Shown one piece after another: positions 1-9,093 of a stretch of DNA of 64,000 nucleotides; the stretch's first letter is position 1, and every line of letters begins with the position of its first letter. The stretch lies in NCBI RefSeq assembly GCF_000384335.2, contig NZ_KQ031382.1:1240001-1304000 (forward strand), in the 5' to 3' direction. The notes below the pieces were generated by a model. The model saw nothing but the letters and a program-made list of their open reading frames with translations, did not search any database and was not told the DNA's origin. The position numbers and the translations under genes are program-made. Source of the DNA: Hyphomicrobium sp. 99 (GTDB lineage: Bacteria > Pseudomonadota > Alphaproteobacteria > Rhizobiales > Hyphomicrobiaceae).

Positions 1-72
1 GCGCGACGCCATGCTGCCAATTGCCAAGCGAACTCTCGGACGCGCGCGGAACATGTCGCGCAGAGGCAAAGT

Positions 73-1413
73 CTACTTCATCCCTAAATGTTTTTCGAGC
101 CAATGAATGTCGTACACGCCATTTACAATGTCTGGGTCTTTAACGAGATCCTGGAACAACGGGATCGTCGTTTCAATGCCGTCAATGACGAACTCGGCAA
201 GAGCGCGGCGCAGACGCATCAGAGCGTCATTGCGGGTCTTGCCCGTAACGATGAGCTTTCCGATCAGACTGTCGTAATAGGGCGGGATTCTGTAGCCCTG
301 GTAAACGCCGCTGTCGACGCGCACGCCGAGACCGCCCGGCGGGTGCCAATACGTGATCTGGCCGGGCGAGGGACGGAAATCCTTCGGATTTTCGGCGCAG
401 ATACGGCACTCGATCGCATGACCTTTAAGCTCGATGTCGTCCTGCGTGAAGCTTAACGGCAAGCCGGCCGCCACGCGGATTTGCTCGAGCACGAGATCGG
501 TCCCTGTGACCATCTCGGTAACCGGATGCTCGACCTGCAGGCGAGTGTTCATTTCTATGAAATAGAATTCGCCGTCTTCGAACAAAAACTCGACGGTACC
601 GGCGCCGCGATACTTGAGCTTCTTCATCGCCTCGGCCACCGTCGTGCCGATCTTCTGGCGCTGGGCCGCGTTGAGAGCGGGCGAGGGGCTTTCTTCCAGA
701 ACCTTCTGGTGCCGCCGTTGCAGCGAGCAGTCGCGCTCACCAAGGTGAACGGCATTGCCTTTGCCGTCGCCGAAAACCTGGATTTCGATATGCCGGGGCT
801 TCTGCAGATACTTCTCGATGTAAACCGAGTCATCGTTGAAGGCGGCCTTCGCTTCCGACCGCGCCGTCGATAGCGCCACGCCGAGATCCGCAGCCGATGT
901 CGCGACCTTCATGCCGCGGCCGCCGCCGCCCGCCGCCGCTTTGATGAGGACGGGGAAGCCCATCTCCTTTGCGATCTTCATCGCCTCGGTTTCGCTGGTC
1001 ACCGCGCCGGCTGAGCCGGGCACAACCGGAATGCCGAGCTTCTTCGCAGTTTCCTTCGCCTCGATCTTGTCGCCCATGATCCGGATGTGCTCGGACGTCG
1101 GACCGATGAAGGTGATTTTGTGCTCTTCGAGGATCTCAGCGAAGCGCGCGTTCTCGGACAGGAACCCGTATCCAGGATGCACGGCGTCCGCGCCGGTAAT
1201 TTCGCAAGCCGTGACGAGCGCCGGAATGTTGAGATAGCTCTCGCGCGCTGACGGCGGTCCGATGCAAACGCTTTCGTCCGCAAGCCTGACGTGCATGGCG
1301 TCGGCATCGGCGGTCGAATGGACGGCGACTGTTGCGATCCCAAGTTCGCGGCAGGCGCGCTGTACCCGCAGCGCGATCTCTCCTCGATTGGCAATCAAAA
1401 TCTTATCGAACAT
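73..1413 (-). CDS. accC: Biotin carboxylase, acetyl-CoA carboxylase subunit
   Basis: This is the ATP-dependent carboxylation subunit of acetyl-CoA carboxylase. It carboxylates the biotin on AccB in the first committed step of fatty acid synthesis in the cytoplasm. The 446-residue product has the family's usual length. It opens with MFDKILIANRGEIALRV, carries the glycine-rich ATP-grasp loop AAAGGGGRGMK near residue 165, and has the EMNTRLQVEHPVTE catalytic segment near residue 285. The ATG at 1413 is preferred over an in-frame GTG at 1419 because GGAG sits five bases upstream of it and the protein then begins canonically. It lies 40 bp downstream of accB on the same strand, the standard accBC operon. 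The function is very secure. Confidence 0.97.
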   Translation of the reverse strand: MFDKILIANRGEIALRVQRACRELGIATVAVHSTADADAMHVRLADESVCIGPPSARESYLNIPALVTACEITGADAVHPGYGFLSENARFAEILEEHKITFIGPTSEHIRIMGDKIEAKETAKKLGIPVVPGSAGAVTSETEAMKIAKEMGFPVLIKAAAGGGGRGMKVATSAADLGVALSTARSEAKAAFNDDSVYIEKYLQKPRHIEIQVFGDGKGNAVHLGERDCSLQRRHQKVLEESPSPALNAAQRQKIGTTVAEAMKKLKYRGAGTVEFLFEDGEFYFIEMNTRLQVEHPVTEMVTGTDLVLEQIRVAAGLPLSFTQDDIELKGHAIECRICAENPKDFRPSPGQITYWHPPGGLGVRVDSGVYQGYRIPPYYDSLIGKLIVTGKTRNDALMRLRRALAEFVIDGIETTIPLFQDLVKDPDIVNGVYDIHWLEKHLGMK

Positions 1414-1453
1414 TTGCACTCCAGGCGTCTTTCCCGGGGGGACCGGTAGCGCT

Positions 1454-1945
1454 CTATTCTATGATGATCAGCGGCTCGCCGTATTCGACGGGCTGGGCGT
1501 TCTCGATGAGGATAGCTTTGACGGTGCCGCTACGCGGAGCGGGAATTTGGTTCATCGTCTTCATGGCTTCGATGATCAAGACGGTGTCGCCCTGATTGAC
1601 CTTGCTGCCGACTTCGCAAAAGACGGCCGCTCCCGGTTCCGGCGAGCGGTAGGCCGTGCCGACCATCGGCGACTTGACGGCACCCGGATGTTTCGAGAGA
1701 TCGCCCGGACCTGCCGCTGCGGGCTTTGATTCGCTGACCGTAGCAGGAGCAGCTGCAACCGGGGCTGCGGCGTAAGCCTGAGGCGCGGCCGCCGTAATCG
1801 ATATCTGCTTCGCGACGCGAATCTTGAGGCCGCTCTTCTCGATCTCGATTTCCGTCAGACCCGTAGCGTTCAAAAGCTCGGCGAGCTCGCGGATCATCTG
1901 ACCTTCGGCGCTTCCAGTCTTCGGCCCTTGGTCTTTTGCGCTCAT
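1454..1945 (-). CDS. accB: Biotin carboxyl carrier protein of acetyl-CoA carboxylase
   Basis: This protein carries biotin between the carboxylase (AccC) and the carboxyltransferase (AccA/AccD). The 163-residue product has an N-terminal oligomerisation region, a central Ala/Pro-rich linker (about residues 50-75), and a C-terminal biotinyl domain. That domain contains EAMKTMNQI, whose lysine is the biotinylation site. A T follows the lysine instead of the more familiar M, which is common in bacterial BCCPs. The ATG at 1945 gives the typical length. accC follows 40 bp downstream, so co-transcription is likely. Confidence 0.96.
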   Translation of the reverse strand: MSAKDQGPKTGSAEGQMIRELAELLNATGLTEIEIEKSGLKIRVAKQISITAAAPQAYAAAPVAAAPATVSESKPAAAGPGDLSKHPGAVKSPMVGTAYRSPEPGAAVFCEVGSKVNQGDTVLIIEAMKTMNQIPAPRSGTVKAILIENAQPVEYGEPLIIIE

Positions 1946-2004
1946 CAGTCCCGTGTCCTCGATTTGTTGGCGTGCGTCTTATAGCGTAAGCTCGGGGTTC
2001 GGCG

Positions 2005-2460
2005 TCACGCTTTGCTTGTGGATTTATTCAGGATGTTGGCCATCGCATCGATGGCCAGTTCATAGCCCTTCGCGCCGAGGCCGCAAATCACGCCCGTCGC
2101 GGCAAGCGAAATGTAGGAATGGTGGCGAAACTCGTCCCGCCGGAAGATGTTCGAGAGATGAACCTCGACGACGGGAAGGCTGACGGACTGCAAGGCATCG
2201 AGAATGGCGACGGACGTGTGCGTATACCCGCCCGCGTTGATGATGATGCCCTTTGCTTTGCCGCGCGCCTCCTGCACCCAGCTCACGAGTTCCCCCTCGA
2301 TGTTCGACTGCCGGAAATCTACCGAAAGTCCGTTCTTCGCCGCAGCTTTCTCGGTGCGCACACGAAGATCGTCAAGCGTCTCGGTACCATAGACTTCCGG
2401 TTCCCGGACACCGAGCATATTTAGATTGGGGCCGTTCAGGACGTAAATGAGGCTTGTCAT
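2005..2460 (-). CDS. aroQ: Type II 3-dehydroquinate dehydratase
   Basis: The enzyme dehydrates 3-dehydroquinate to 3-dehydroshikimate in the shikimate pathway; family members form dodecamers. The 151-residue product starts [17 protein letters not shown] and keeps the expected active-site residues: Arg19 and Tyr24 on the flexible lid, NAGGYTH near residues 75-81, and EVHLSN with the catalytic His101. The reading frame extends 28 codons further upstream, but those residues look non-coding, so the ATG at 2460 is chosen; no clear Shine-Dalgarno is visible before it. It is 59 bp upstream of accB on the same strand, a gene order common in proteobacteria. Confidence 0.96.
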   Translation of the reverse strand: MTSLIYVLNGPNLNMLGVREPEVYGTETLDDLRVRTEKAAAKNGLSVDFRQSNIEGELVSWVQEARGKAKGIIINAGGYTHTSVAILDALQSVSLPVVEVHLSNIFRRDEFRHHSYISLAATGVICGLGAKGYELAIDAMANILNKSTSKA

Positions 2461-2540
2461 GTGTTTGGAGGCCGTTCGGGCACCGGGCAGACGCCCGAAC
2501 CAATTGCGGAGCCCTGGGTCTATCAGCTTTCTACGAATGC

Positions 2541-2572
2541 GCAAAGTGCGCGGGCGTGGCCGCGCACTTTGC
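2541..2572. terminator. Strong hairpin between dsbA-like gene and aroQ
   Basis: A perfect 13-bp inverted repeat (2541-2553 with 2560-2572) encloses a 6-nt loop. It lies after the stop of the DsbA-like gene and before the start of aroQ, both on the minus strand. No T-tract follows on either strand, so it could be a factor-assisted terminator, an mRNA 3' stabiliser or a processing site. The structure itself is certain; the role is inferred. Confidence 0.5.
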
Positions 2573-2625
2573 CGTGCAAATTATGGTAACTGGCTGCGAC
2601 AACTAGATATTTCCAGTCGATCGCC

Positions 2626-3477
2626 TCAGCAGGTTGCGCACTTGTTCTTCCTGAAATCCGAGACGAGCGCCTCGAGCTGATCATGAAGGTCATCCGGCGC
2701 ACCGGGGATCGATTTGTCGCCGACGAGGAAGTGCGGCGTGCCGTTGACGCCCATCGTCTTGGCGAGCTTCATCTCGGCCAAAAGTTCATTCTTCACGTCG
2801 TCGCTCGCCATATCGGCTTTGACCTTGGTCATGTCGAGACCCAGACCCTCCGCCACCTTCAGGGCTGAGGCCTCGTTTGCCTGCCCCTTGGAGCCGAGCA
2901 GAGCCTGGTGGAATTCCCAATATTTGCCCTGGCGCTTGGCGGCGAGTGCAACCTTCGCGGCCTCTTCCGAGCCCTTCGACAGGATCGGCAGCTCCTTGAA
3001 GACGAAGCGCACATTCTTGTCGTCCTTGAGCAGTTTCTGCACTTCCGGAAGCCCGTGCTTGCAGTAGCCGCAGTTGTAATCGAAGAACTCGACCACCGTG
3101 ATGTCGCCGTCGGGGTTGCCAGCAACCGCGCTGTCGGGCGAGCGATAGATCGACTTGGCATTCTCGGCCATGAACGCCTTGAGCTTGGCGTCCTGCTCTT
3201 TCTGCGTCTTCTCGTCGAGGGCGCTCTGAACCTCGAACATGATTTCCGGGTTCTTGACGAGATAGTCTTTGATGATGTCGCCGAGAGCCTTTTTCTGCTC
3301 GTCCGTGAAGGCCGATCCGCCCGCGGTGGGTGCAACCGCCTCGGCGCGAACTGTTTCCGACCCGAAGTGAACGCCCGCGATCGATGCCAGCAAGGCCAAT
3401 CCGAGCAAGGCCGCAGTGAATCTTTTGCCGGTCGCAGCCAGCTTGGCGGAATCCAAGAATTTCGTCTTCAAGGTCAT
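2626..3477 (-). CDS. DsbA/ScsC-like periplasmic thiol:disulfide oxidoreductase
   Basis: This is a thioredoxin-fold protein of the DsbA/DsbG (COG1651) type. It probably introduces or isomerises disulfides in the periplasm. From the ATG at 3477 the product is 283 residues: a signal-anchor segment (about residues 20-38), an ScsC-like helical oligomerisation segment containing YLVKNPEIM (residues 72-80), then the thioredoxin domain with active site CGYC (136-139) and the cis-proline loop GTPHFLVG. Two extra cysteines close the C terminus (KNKCATC), which is unusual and could form a second redox pair. The reading frame opens 13 codons earlier, but MTLKTKFLDS gives a better signal sequence. The ScsC-like N-terminal region suggests an oligomeric isomerase/oxidase, which is an inference. 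Confidence 0.88.
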   Translation of the reverse strand: MTLKTKFLDSAKLAATGKRFTAALLGLALLASIAGVHFGSETVRAEAVAPTAGGSAFTDEQKKALGDIIKDYLVKNPEIMFEVQSALDEKTQKEQDAKLKAFMAENAKSIYRSPDSAVAGNPDGDITVVEFFDYNCGYCKHGLPEVQKLLKDDKNVRFVFKELPILSKGSEEAAKVALAAKRQGKYWEFHQALLGSKGQANEASALKVAEGLGLDMTKVKADMASDDVKNELLAEMKLAKTMGVNGTPHFLVGDKSIPGAPDDLHDQLEALVSDFRKNKCATC

Positions 3478-3512
3478 TGATCTAATCTCGCGTTGTCGCT
3501 GACGTAAGCCGC

Positions 3513-4922
3513 TCACGTCTGCGGTTTGTAATTGACGATGTCGTCATTTTTCAGCCACTCGGGCGAACCCGCGCGTAGCTTCAGTTGCGCGCGTTTCGCA
3601 AAGAGCTGCGCCTGCTTGATGTTCCCTTCGTAGAAGTAAGCCTGCGCCGTCATGGCGTCAGCTTCAGCCGACTTGTTTTGCTTATAATAGACGTTGGCGA
3701 GCAACCTGTAAGCGTGACCGTTTTCGGAATCGTCTACGAGGGATTTACGCAAAAGATCTACTGCTTCCTTTTGCGCATCGGCATTATCGCTGTTCTGCAG
3801 CGCGCTCGCGAGTTCGACGCGGATGAGCGGACTGCTCGGCGCGAGCTTAAGCGCCTGCCGCAGGCTCGGCACGGCTGCGGCCATTTTGCCTGTTCTCATC
3901 AGGAAGTCGGCCTTGAGCTCGTAGAAATACGGATACGACGGGTTTTCGCGGATCATCCCGTCAGCGTCCTGCACGGCCGCTTCAAGCGCGCCAGGACCAC
4001 CTTTGAAGTACTTGGCGATCGCCCGCGCGTAGCGAGCCGGAAGCGTCGTATTGCTTTCAGGATAGCGGTTGAAAACCGTCGTCGGGTTTTCGAGATAGCC
4101 CGACAATTTCGCCCGCATCAGATCGTGACGAAGCTGAAGCGACGGCGGGTCCTTCTGAGCGAAATACGGGCTCGTGGTCGCGAGCTGGCTCAGCCGTGCC
4201 AAACGGTCCACGGAAAGCGGATGCGATCGCACGAACGGATCCTGAAATTGATCCGTCAGATATTCCTGTTCCTTGAACCGCTCGAACGTGTCGAGCATTC
4301 CCTTGCCGGACTGCTTGGTGGCCGTGAGATACTTGATGCCGGCTTGGTCAGCGGCGGATTCTTGCGACCGGCGCTCGGCCAAGAGGCCTTTCATGATGAC
4401 GGAAGTGCCGCCCTGCAAGATCGCTTGGCCACCCTGCATCGTCTCGCGGCCCGCGTCGCCGCCTGAAACGCCGCCCGCAACCATCGCGCCGATACCGAGA
4501 ACCTGCGTCAGCAATGCACGCGTTTGATCTTTCGCGATCCGCGCCCTGAGAGCGGCCATGTGACCGCCGGCGATATGGCCGCTTTCATGCGCGATGACGC
4601 CGATGACCTCGTTGGGAGTGTTGGCCTGCATCAGTGTGCCGGTGTGCACGAACACGTTGCCGCCATCGAGCACGAACGCGTTGAAGGCGTCGTTGTTGAC
4701 GATGCGAACCGTGACGCGCCCGCCGCCAAAGCCAGCCGCTTGGAAAATGGGCTTCGCGTAATCCTGCAACAACGCCTCGATCTCGGCATCGCGGATGAGC
4801 GGCAGTCCCTGTGCGCGCACGCTAGCAGCCGATGTGAGGAACGAAGCGGCAAGCACGGCAACCATAAGCACGCTGCTTTTGGCGGCCGAGAACGCCGGAA
4901 AAGTCCTCGGAATTTCAGGCAT
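3513..4922 (-). CDS. M48-family metalloprotease with C-terminal TPR repeats (BepA-like)
   Basis: This is a zinc metalloprotease resembling BepA/YfgC, periplasmic proteases that oversee outer-membrane protein assembly. The 469-residue product begins with a signal peptide ending near SVRAQG (residue 39). The M48 catalytic motif HESGH is at residues 112-116, a third-ligand region ESAADQAG follows, and the C-terminal half holds TPR-type repeats. The ATG at 4922 is chosen because it places the signal peptide correctly and GGGG lies eight bases upstream. The DsbA-like gene starts 35 bp downstream, so a shared envelope quality-control transcript is likely. BepA itself cooperates with DsbC-type disulfide shuffling of LptD, and that pairing may apply here by analogy. 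Confidence 0.9.
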   Translation of the reverse strand: MPEIPRTFPAFSAAKSSVLMVAVLAASFLTSAASVRAQGLPLIRDAEIEALLQDYAKPIFQAAGFGGGRVTVRIVNNDAFNAFVLDGGNVFVHTGTLMQANTPNEVIGVIAHESGHIAGGHMAALRARIAKDQTRALLTQVLGIGAMVAGGVSGGDAGRETMQGGQAILQGGTSVIMKGLLAERRSQESAADQAGIKYLTATKQSGKGMLDTFERFKEQEYLTDQFQDPFVRSHPLSVDRLARLSQLATTSPYFAQKDPPSLQLRHDLMRAKLSGYLENPTTVFNRYPESNTTLPARYARAIAKYFKGGPGALEAAVQDADGMIRENPSYPYFYELKADFLMRTGKMAAAVPSLRQALKLAPSSPLIRVELASALQNSDNADAQKEAVDLLRKSLVDDSENGHAYRLLANVYYKQNKSAEADAMTAQAYFYEGNIKQAQLFAKRAQLKLRAGSPEWLKNDDIVNYKPQT

Positions 4923-5120
4923 TGGATGTGCCCCGATCTCGATGAACCTCGTCGAGACGCCACGCGCGGTCAAACTAGGCAGCCAGCCCCGCTGGGTCAA
5001 ATTACGACGCGGATAATAACCGCATCAGGCATCACTTTAGGGCATGGGCGTGACGGGCGAGAATAGCAAATGTTGCGCTATCCCAAGAGGGCCCTCGCCG
5101 CGTGAGCCTCGGAGTTTGGA

Positions 5121-5152
5121 GAAAGGAGGCCAAAGCTGCTGCTCTGGCCTCC
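5121..5152 (-). terminator. Rho-independent terminator after rne
   Basis: The 8-bp stem GGAGGCCA/TGGCCTCC (5125-5132 with 5145-5152) has an inner 3-bp AGC/GCT extension. Read on the minus strand it is followed by TTTCT. It stands between the rne stop (5161) and the M48 protease start, in the right place to end the rne transcript. Confidence 0.6.
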
Positions 5153-5160
5153 CAATCTTG

Positions 5161-8100
5161 TTATTCGCCGCTGAGCTTTCTCTGCCACCAGCCCTTGCGC
5201 TGCGGGACGGCCTGGACTTCGGCGACCGTAGCATCGCTCACTTCGCCGGGCCGAACGACAACGCGCTCGATGCGCACCTCGCTCGATCCGACTTCGTGAC
5301 GCCGCCGAAGCGGCGCGACGGGAACGCTTTCCTCAGGTGCCGGAGCAGCGCGAGGCGTTTCGACCGCCGCGACGGGCTCCTCGGTCTTCACTGAGTGATC
5401 CGTAGGAGCAGCAACCTGAGTTTCGACTTGGCCTTCATCACTTGCTGCAGGAGGCGCGTCCCAAATGCGCCGCGGACGCTGACTGGCGCCGCGCGATCTC
5501 TCGGCTGGAGCGGGCCGGCCTTCCGATGGTTCGGCATCACTGCGTGAAGCAATGTCCTGGTCAGCCGGTTCGTTGGCATCGAGCCGAAAGTCATCGGACG
5601 CGACCTCCAGCAGGTCAGGCTGGTCTCCGCTGAAGCCTTCGCCTTCACTGCCTTCGGCAGCTATGCTCGAGCCTTCACGGCCACCCCGTTCTCTGCCGCG
5701 ACGGCCGCCGCGACGACCTCTGCGACGGCGCCGTCCCGGCTTATCGCCATTACCGGCACCGGCCTGTTCTCCGAAGCCTGCGCCGTCGACGGTGGGCTGG
5801 CCATCGCCTTCATCATCATCGGGATGACCGGCTTCGATATCGTCGTCGTTTTGAGGATACGGACCGGCAGAAATAGCGCCCTCTGCGTCTGAGCGCGGCT
5901 CGGACCCGAAGCGTTCGCGACCCTGACCTTCGCCACGATCACGTCCGCCGCGACCACGGCGCCGGCGGCGACGTCCGCGCCTGTTGCCGTTTTCTTCGCC
6001 TTCACTCCGGCCGGATTCACGACTGGAGGCGACGTCATCGGTGTCTTCGCCATCGGGTGCGATTTCGATCTCGCCGCCCTCGAACGATGGTGCGTCTTCC
6101 TCGCCGTCGAAGCCCCAATCCATATTGACCGCAGCCCGCTCGACGCGGCGAACCGGTGCGGCGACGCCGCCGCGTTCAACCGTGAAGTTCGCGCCCTGGA
6201 CCCGGTCGCTGCCGAGCACGGTGATCGTGTGGCCGTGCCGTGCCTCCATGTCGGTGACGTAGGCGCGCTTGCTGTTGAGAATGTAGAGCGCGACAGCCGG
6301 CGTCGTCGTTGCCGTAAGCGGCCCTGTTGCGCCCGCTGTGATCGCGTCTTCGAGACCGCGCAGAACTGCGAGCGCGATGCTCTCTGTCGAACGGATGATG
6401 CCGGTGCCTTGGCAATGCGGGCACTGCGAGGTCGAGCCTTCGAGCACGCCTGTCCGCAGCCGCTGGCGCGACATTTCCATGAGGCCGAAGTGCGAAATGC
6501 GCCCAAGCTGGATGCGCGCACGATCGAAACGGAGAGCATCCTTCAGCCGGCGTTCGACCGCACGGTTGTTGCGCTTCTCTTCCATGTCGATGAAGTCGAT
6601 GACGATGAGGCCCGCAAGGTCGCGGAGCTTCAACTGCCGCGCGATCTCATCGGCAGCCTCGAGGTTCGTCGCGAGTGCCGTCTCTTCGATCGAGAACTCA
6701 CGCGTCGACTTTCCTGAGTTGACGTCGATCGCGACCAGAGCTTCCGTCTGATTGATGACGATGTAGCCGCCTGAACGCAGCGTTACCTGCGGTTGGAACA
6801 TGGCGTTGAGCTGGCGCTCGACGCCATAGCGCGTGAAGAGCGGCGTCGGATCCCGATAGGGAACGACATTCTTCGCGTGGCTCGGCATCAGCATCTTCAT
6901 GAAGTCGGCCGCTTCCTGGTGCCCCGCTTCACCGGCAACGACGATCTCTTCCACGTCCTTGTTATAGAGGTCGCGGATCGATCGCTTGATCAGATCGCCC
7001 TCTTCATAAACGAGGCTCGGCGCGGTGGACTGCAGCGTCAGCTCGCGCACGCTTTCCCACAGCCTGAGCAGATATTCGAAATCGCGCTTGATCTCTTGTT
7101 TCGTCCGCGCAGCGCCCGCCGTGCGGATGATGAGGCCCATGCCCTCCGGAACCTCGAGCTCCTGAGCGATAGCCTTGAGACGGCGACGGTCCTGCGGATT
7201 GGTGATCTTGCGCGAAATGCCGCCGCCACGGGCGGTGTTGGGCATCAGAACCGTGTACCGGCCGGCGAGCGACAGATACGTGGTGAGGGCCGCGCCCTTA
7301 TTGCCACGCTCTTCCTTGACCACCTGAACCAGAATGATCTGGCGGCGCTTGATGACTTCCTGGATCTTGTAGCTGCGCGGACGGCGGCGCTGGCGCTGAG
7401 GCGCCTCTTCGCGATATCCGCCACGGCCCGAGCCTTCCTCGGCATCGGCGCCGCGCTCGTCGTGCGAGGCGTGCTGCTCGGAATGATGATGATCCGAATG
7501 ATCGTGATCTACGTGATCATGATCGTCATCGCTCTCGCCGTCAGCAGCGTGCTCATGATCGTGATCATGATCATGCTCATGATCGTCGTGATGGGGATGG
7601 TCGTACTCGTGCTCGCCGGGCGCAGCATCGCGATGTGCTTCATCGCTTGCGCGCGCCGCTACGCCATCGACATCGTTGTCGTTGCGAGCTGAGACCGGTG
7701 CCTCGGAGCGTTCCTGGGCAGGCTCTTCAGAGCGAACGTCGTCGTCCGAGGTCGAAACGGACGCAGCGATGGCGGTTGGCGCTTCCTCGTCGTCGTCGCC
7801 GCCGATTTCTTCGATGTGCTCGTCTTCTTCGACGTCCACGATGTGCGCGGTCTCGACACCGGCTTCATCAGAACCGTTATCGCCGTATTCCTCGTCGCCG
7901 TTGGCTTCGCCTTCGCTCCGCTGGCTAGCGTCCGCTCCGCCGCGTTGAGCCGAGCGCCGCGCAAGAGCTTCCGCACGCCGGTCTGCGGCGGCTTCAAGCT
8001 CGGCTTCGGCTGCCGCTTCTTCATCGAGAAGCGCCTGCCGGTCGGCGACCGGAATCTGATAGTAATCGGGGTGGATTTCGTTGAAGGCCAGAAACCCGTG

Positions 8101-8298
8101 ACGGTTCCCGCCGTAATCGACGAAAGCAGCCTGCAGCGACGGCTCAACGCGCGTCACCTTTGCGAGATAGATATTTCCGCGAAGCAGCTTACGGGCTGCA
8201 CTTTCGAAGTCGAATTCCTCTACCCGGCCATTCCTTTGAACCACGACCCGAGTCTCCTCGGGGTGGGTGGCATCAATGAGCATTTTCGTGTTGGACAT
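5161..8298 (-). CDS. rne: Ribonuclease E (RNase E/G family)
   Basis: This is the endoribonuclease that organises mRNA decay and rRNA processing, and in proteobacteria it scaffolds the degradosome. The 1045-residue product starts with the S1-domain region (residues about 35-90). The S1 domain is split by an insertion of about 220 residues (about 90-310) that is acidic and then extremely His/Asp-rich, with 19 histidines between residues 230 and 279. The DNase I-like catalytic core follows, with both metal-binding aspartate motifs (AIDVNSGKS and VIDFIDMEEKRN) and the Zn-link CPHCQGTG. The C-terminal 350 residues are low complexity with Arg-rich RNA-binding blocks. AAGGA lies eight bases before the ATG at 8298. 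An acidic S1 insertion is known in alphaproteobacterial RNase E; the histidine tract is the odd part. Confidence 0.96.
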   Translation of the reverse strand: MSNTKMLIDATHPEETRVVVQRNGRVEEFDFESAARKLLRGNIYLAKVTRVEPSLQAAFVDYGGNRHGFLAFNEIHPDYYQIPVADRQALLDEEAAAEAELEAAADRRAEALARRSAQRGGADASQRSEGEANGDEEYGDNGSDEAGVETAHIVDVEEDEHIEEIGGDDDEEAPTAIAASVSTSDDDVRSEEPAQERSEAPVSARNDNDVDGVAARASDEAHRDAAPGEHEYDHPHHDDHEHDHDHDHEHAADGESDDDHDHVDHDHSDHHHSEQHASHDERGADAEEGSGRGGYREEAPQRQRRRPRSYKIQEVIKRRQIILVQVVKEERGNKGAALTTYLSLAGRYTVLMPNTARGGGISRKITNPQDRRRLKAIAQELEVPEGMGLIIRTAGAARTKQEIKRDFEYLLRLWESVRELTLQSTAPSLVYEEGDLIKRSIRDLYNKDVEEIVVAGEAGHQEAADFMKMLMPSHAKNVVPYRDPTPLFTRYGVERQLNAMFQPQVTLRSGGYIVINQTEALVAIDVNSGKSTREFSIEETALATNLEAADEIARQLKLRDLAGLIVIDFIDMEEKRNNRAVERRLKDALRFDRARIQLGRISHFGLMEMSRQRLRTGVLEGSTSQCPHCQGTGIIRSTESIALAVLRGLEDAITAGATGPLTATTTPAVALYILNSKRAYVTDMEARHGHTITVLGSDRVQGANFTVERGGVAAPVRRVERAAVNMDWGFDGEEDAPSFEGGEIEIAPDGEDTDDVASSRESGRSEGEENGNRRGRRRRRRGRGGRDRGEGQGRERFGSEPRSDAEGAISAGPYPQNDDDIEAGHPDDDEGDGQPTVDGAGFGEQAGAGNGDKPGRRRRRGRRGGRRGRERGGREGSSIAAEGSEGEGFSGDQPDLLEVASDDFRLDANEPADQDIASRSDAEPSEGRPAPAERSRGASQRPRRIWDAPPAASDEGQVETQVAAPTDHSVKTEEPVAAVETPRAAPAPEESVPVAPLRRRHEVGSSEVRIERVVVRPGEVSDATVAEVQAVPQRKGWWQRKLSGE

Positions 8299-8715
8299 TG
8301 CTTATGTTCCTTGGCGCGCCGGGGCGGCGGCTCGCATCTCGAACCGCAAACAACGGAGCGGATTGCGAGATTCGCGCGGCGGCGCGTACTTTTGGTTGAT
8401 GGCGCTGAAGATGTGATGGGGGGCCGCGCCGCTTTCTGCGTCATCCCGGTCCCGCCAGTGCGCGAAGGGCGCGCGGGAACGCATAGGGGAGCCGCGCAGA
8501 CCGGGGTCCGCTGGGCGCCGTTATGGATGATGCAAGCTTTCGTCATGGCCTGTCGTGTATTGCCCGGCTGCATGTCCAGAATTGGGGGACGTTGGCCGAG
8601 GGGAAAAATTCCGACGCCTTCCGGCATCGCGGTGGATCAATAATGGTCGCCCGGCAATCCGCGCTTTTACCCGACTGACAAATCGGGGCGACCGGCACAA
8701 AGTCTTATTGCCCCG
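8299..8715 (-). other. rne upstream leader region, no gene seen
   Basis: About 420 bp upstream of rne hold no convincing ORF on either strand. Inverted repeats are present, including GGTCGCCC near 8645 with GGGCGACC near 8686. In E. coli the rne mRNA has a long structured 5' leader through which RNase E controls its own message, and a leader of similar length is possible here. That is inference from position and length; no promoter was identified with confidence. Confidence 0.35.
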
Positions 8716-8717
8716 TC

Positions 8718-8738
8718 AAAAGAGCCGCCGGGGGCTCT
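8718..8738 (-). terminator. Possible terminator downstream of the small minus-strand ORF
   Basis: The hairpin AGAGCC/GGCTCT (8721-8726 with 8733-8738) is followed on the minus strand by TTTTG. It is 35 bp after the stop of the 72-codon ORF and upstream of rne, so it would separate the two transcripts. The T-tract is short, so confidence is moderate. Confidence 0.4.
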
Positions 8739-8772
8739 GAAGTCGAAGCCGTAGAACCTGCTGAGCGACGTG

Positions 8773-8991
8773 TTACTCCCGTACGCTTGCCTCGAGCAGG
8801 TCCCATCCGTGCTCACCTAATTGCCTGGAAAAGCAGGAATTTTTCATCCCCGCAGCAGGCTGATCAGGTATCGCAGGCGCACGTTTGACAAACACCGTCC
8901 AGGCGTGTGTCTCGAACGCCACCGAATACATTTCAAACTGTACGAGGTCGCCCCCGCCCTGGCAAGTGCTATAAACCTGGAGCTGGAACAT
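8773..8991 (-). CDS. Hypothetical small protein
   Basis: This is a 72-residue ORF in the space between rne and the amidase gene, not overlapped by any other gene. Its residue composition looks like a folded soluble protein (aromatic residues, DLVQFEMYSVAFETHAWTV, then a Cys and HGWDLLEA near the end) rather than a shadow frame. No signal peptide, membrane segment or known motif is visible. GGGG lies directly before the ATG at 8991, which is tight for a ribosome site, and a hairpin with a short T-run follows the stop. It could be a real small gene, or chance; I do not recognise the family. Confidence 0.4.
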   Translation of the reverse strand: MFQLQVYSTCQGGGDLVQFEMYSVAFETHAWTVFVKRAPAIPDQPAAGMKNSCFSRQLGEHGWDLLEASVRE

Positions 8992-9093
8992 CCCCGAGAG
9001 GCATGAATGAGTATTTTATAATACGAATGAAAACAAAGATTTAACGATACGCCGGGCATGGCGATTGGGGTGACGAAGGGGAACAGTTCGGCG

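Noticed and set aside
1..72. Possible start of a minus-strand gene downstream of accC
   Set aside because: A short open frame exists, but it shows no motif and the window ends before a call is possible.
7462..7611. His/Asp-coding GAT-CAT run as a simple DNA repeat or CRISPR-like array
   Set aside because: The repetition is explained by in-frame His/Asp codons of rne; units are irregular and have no spacer structure.
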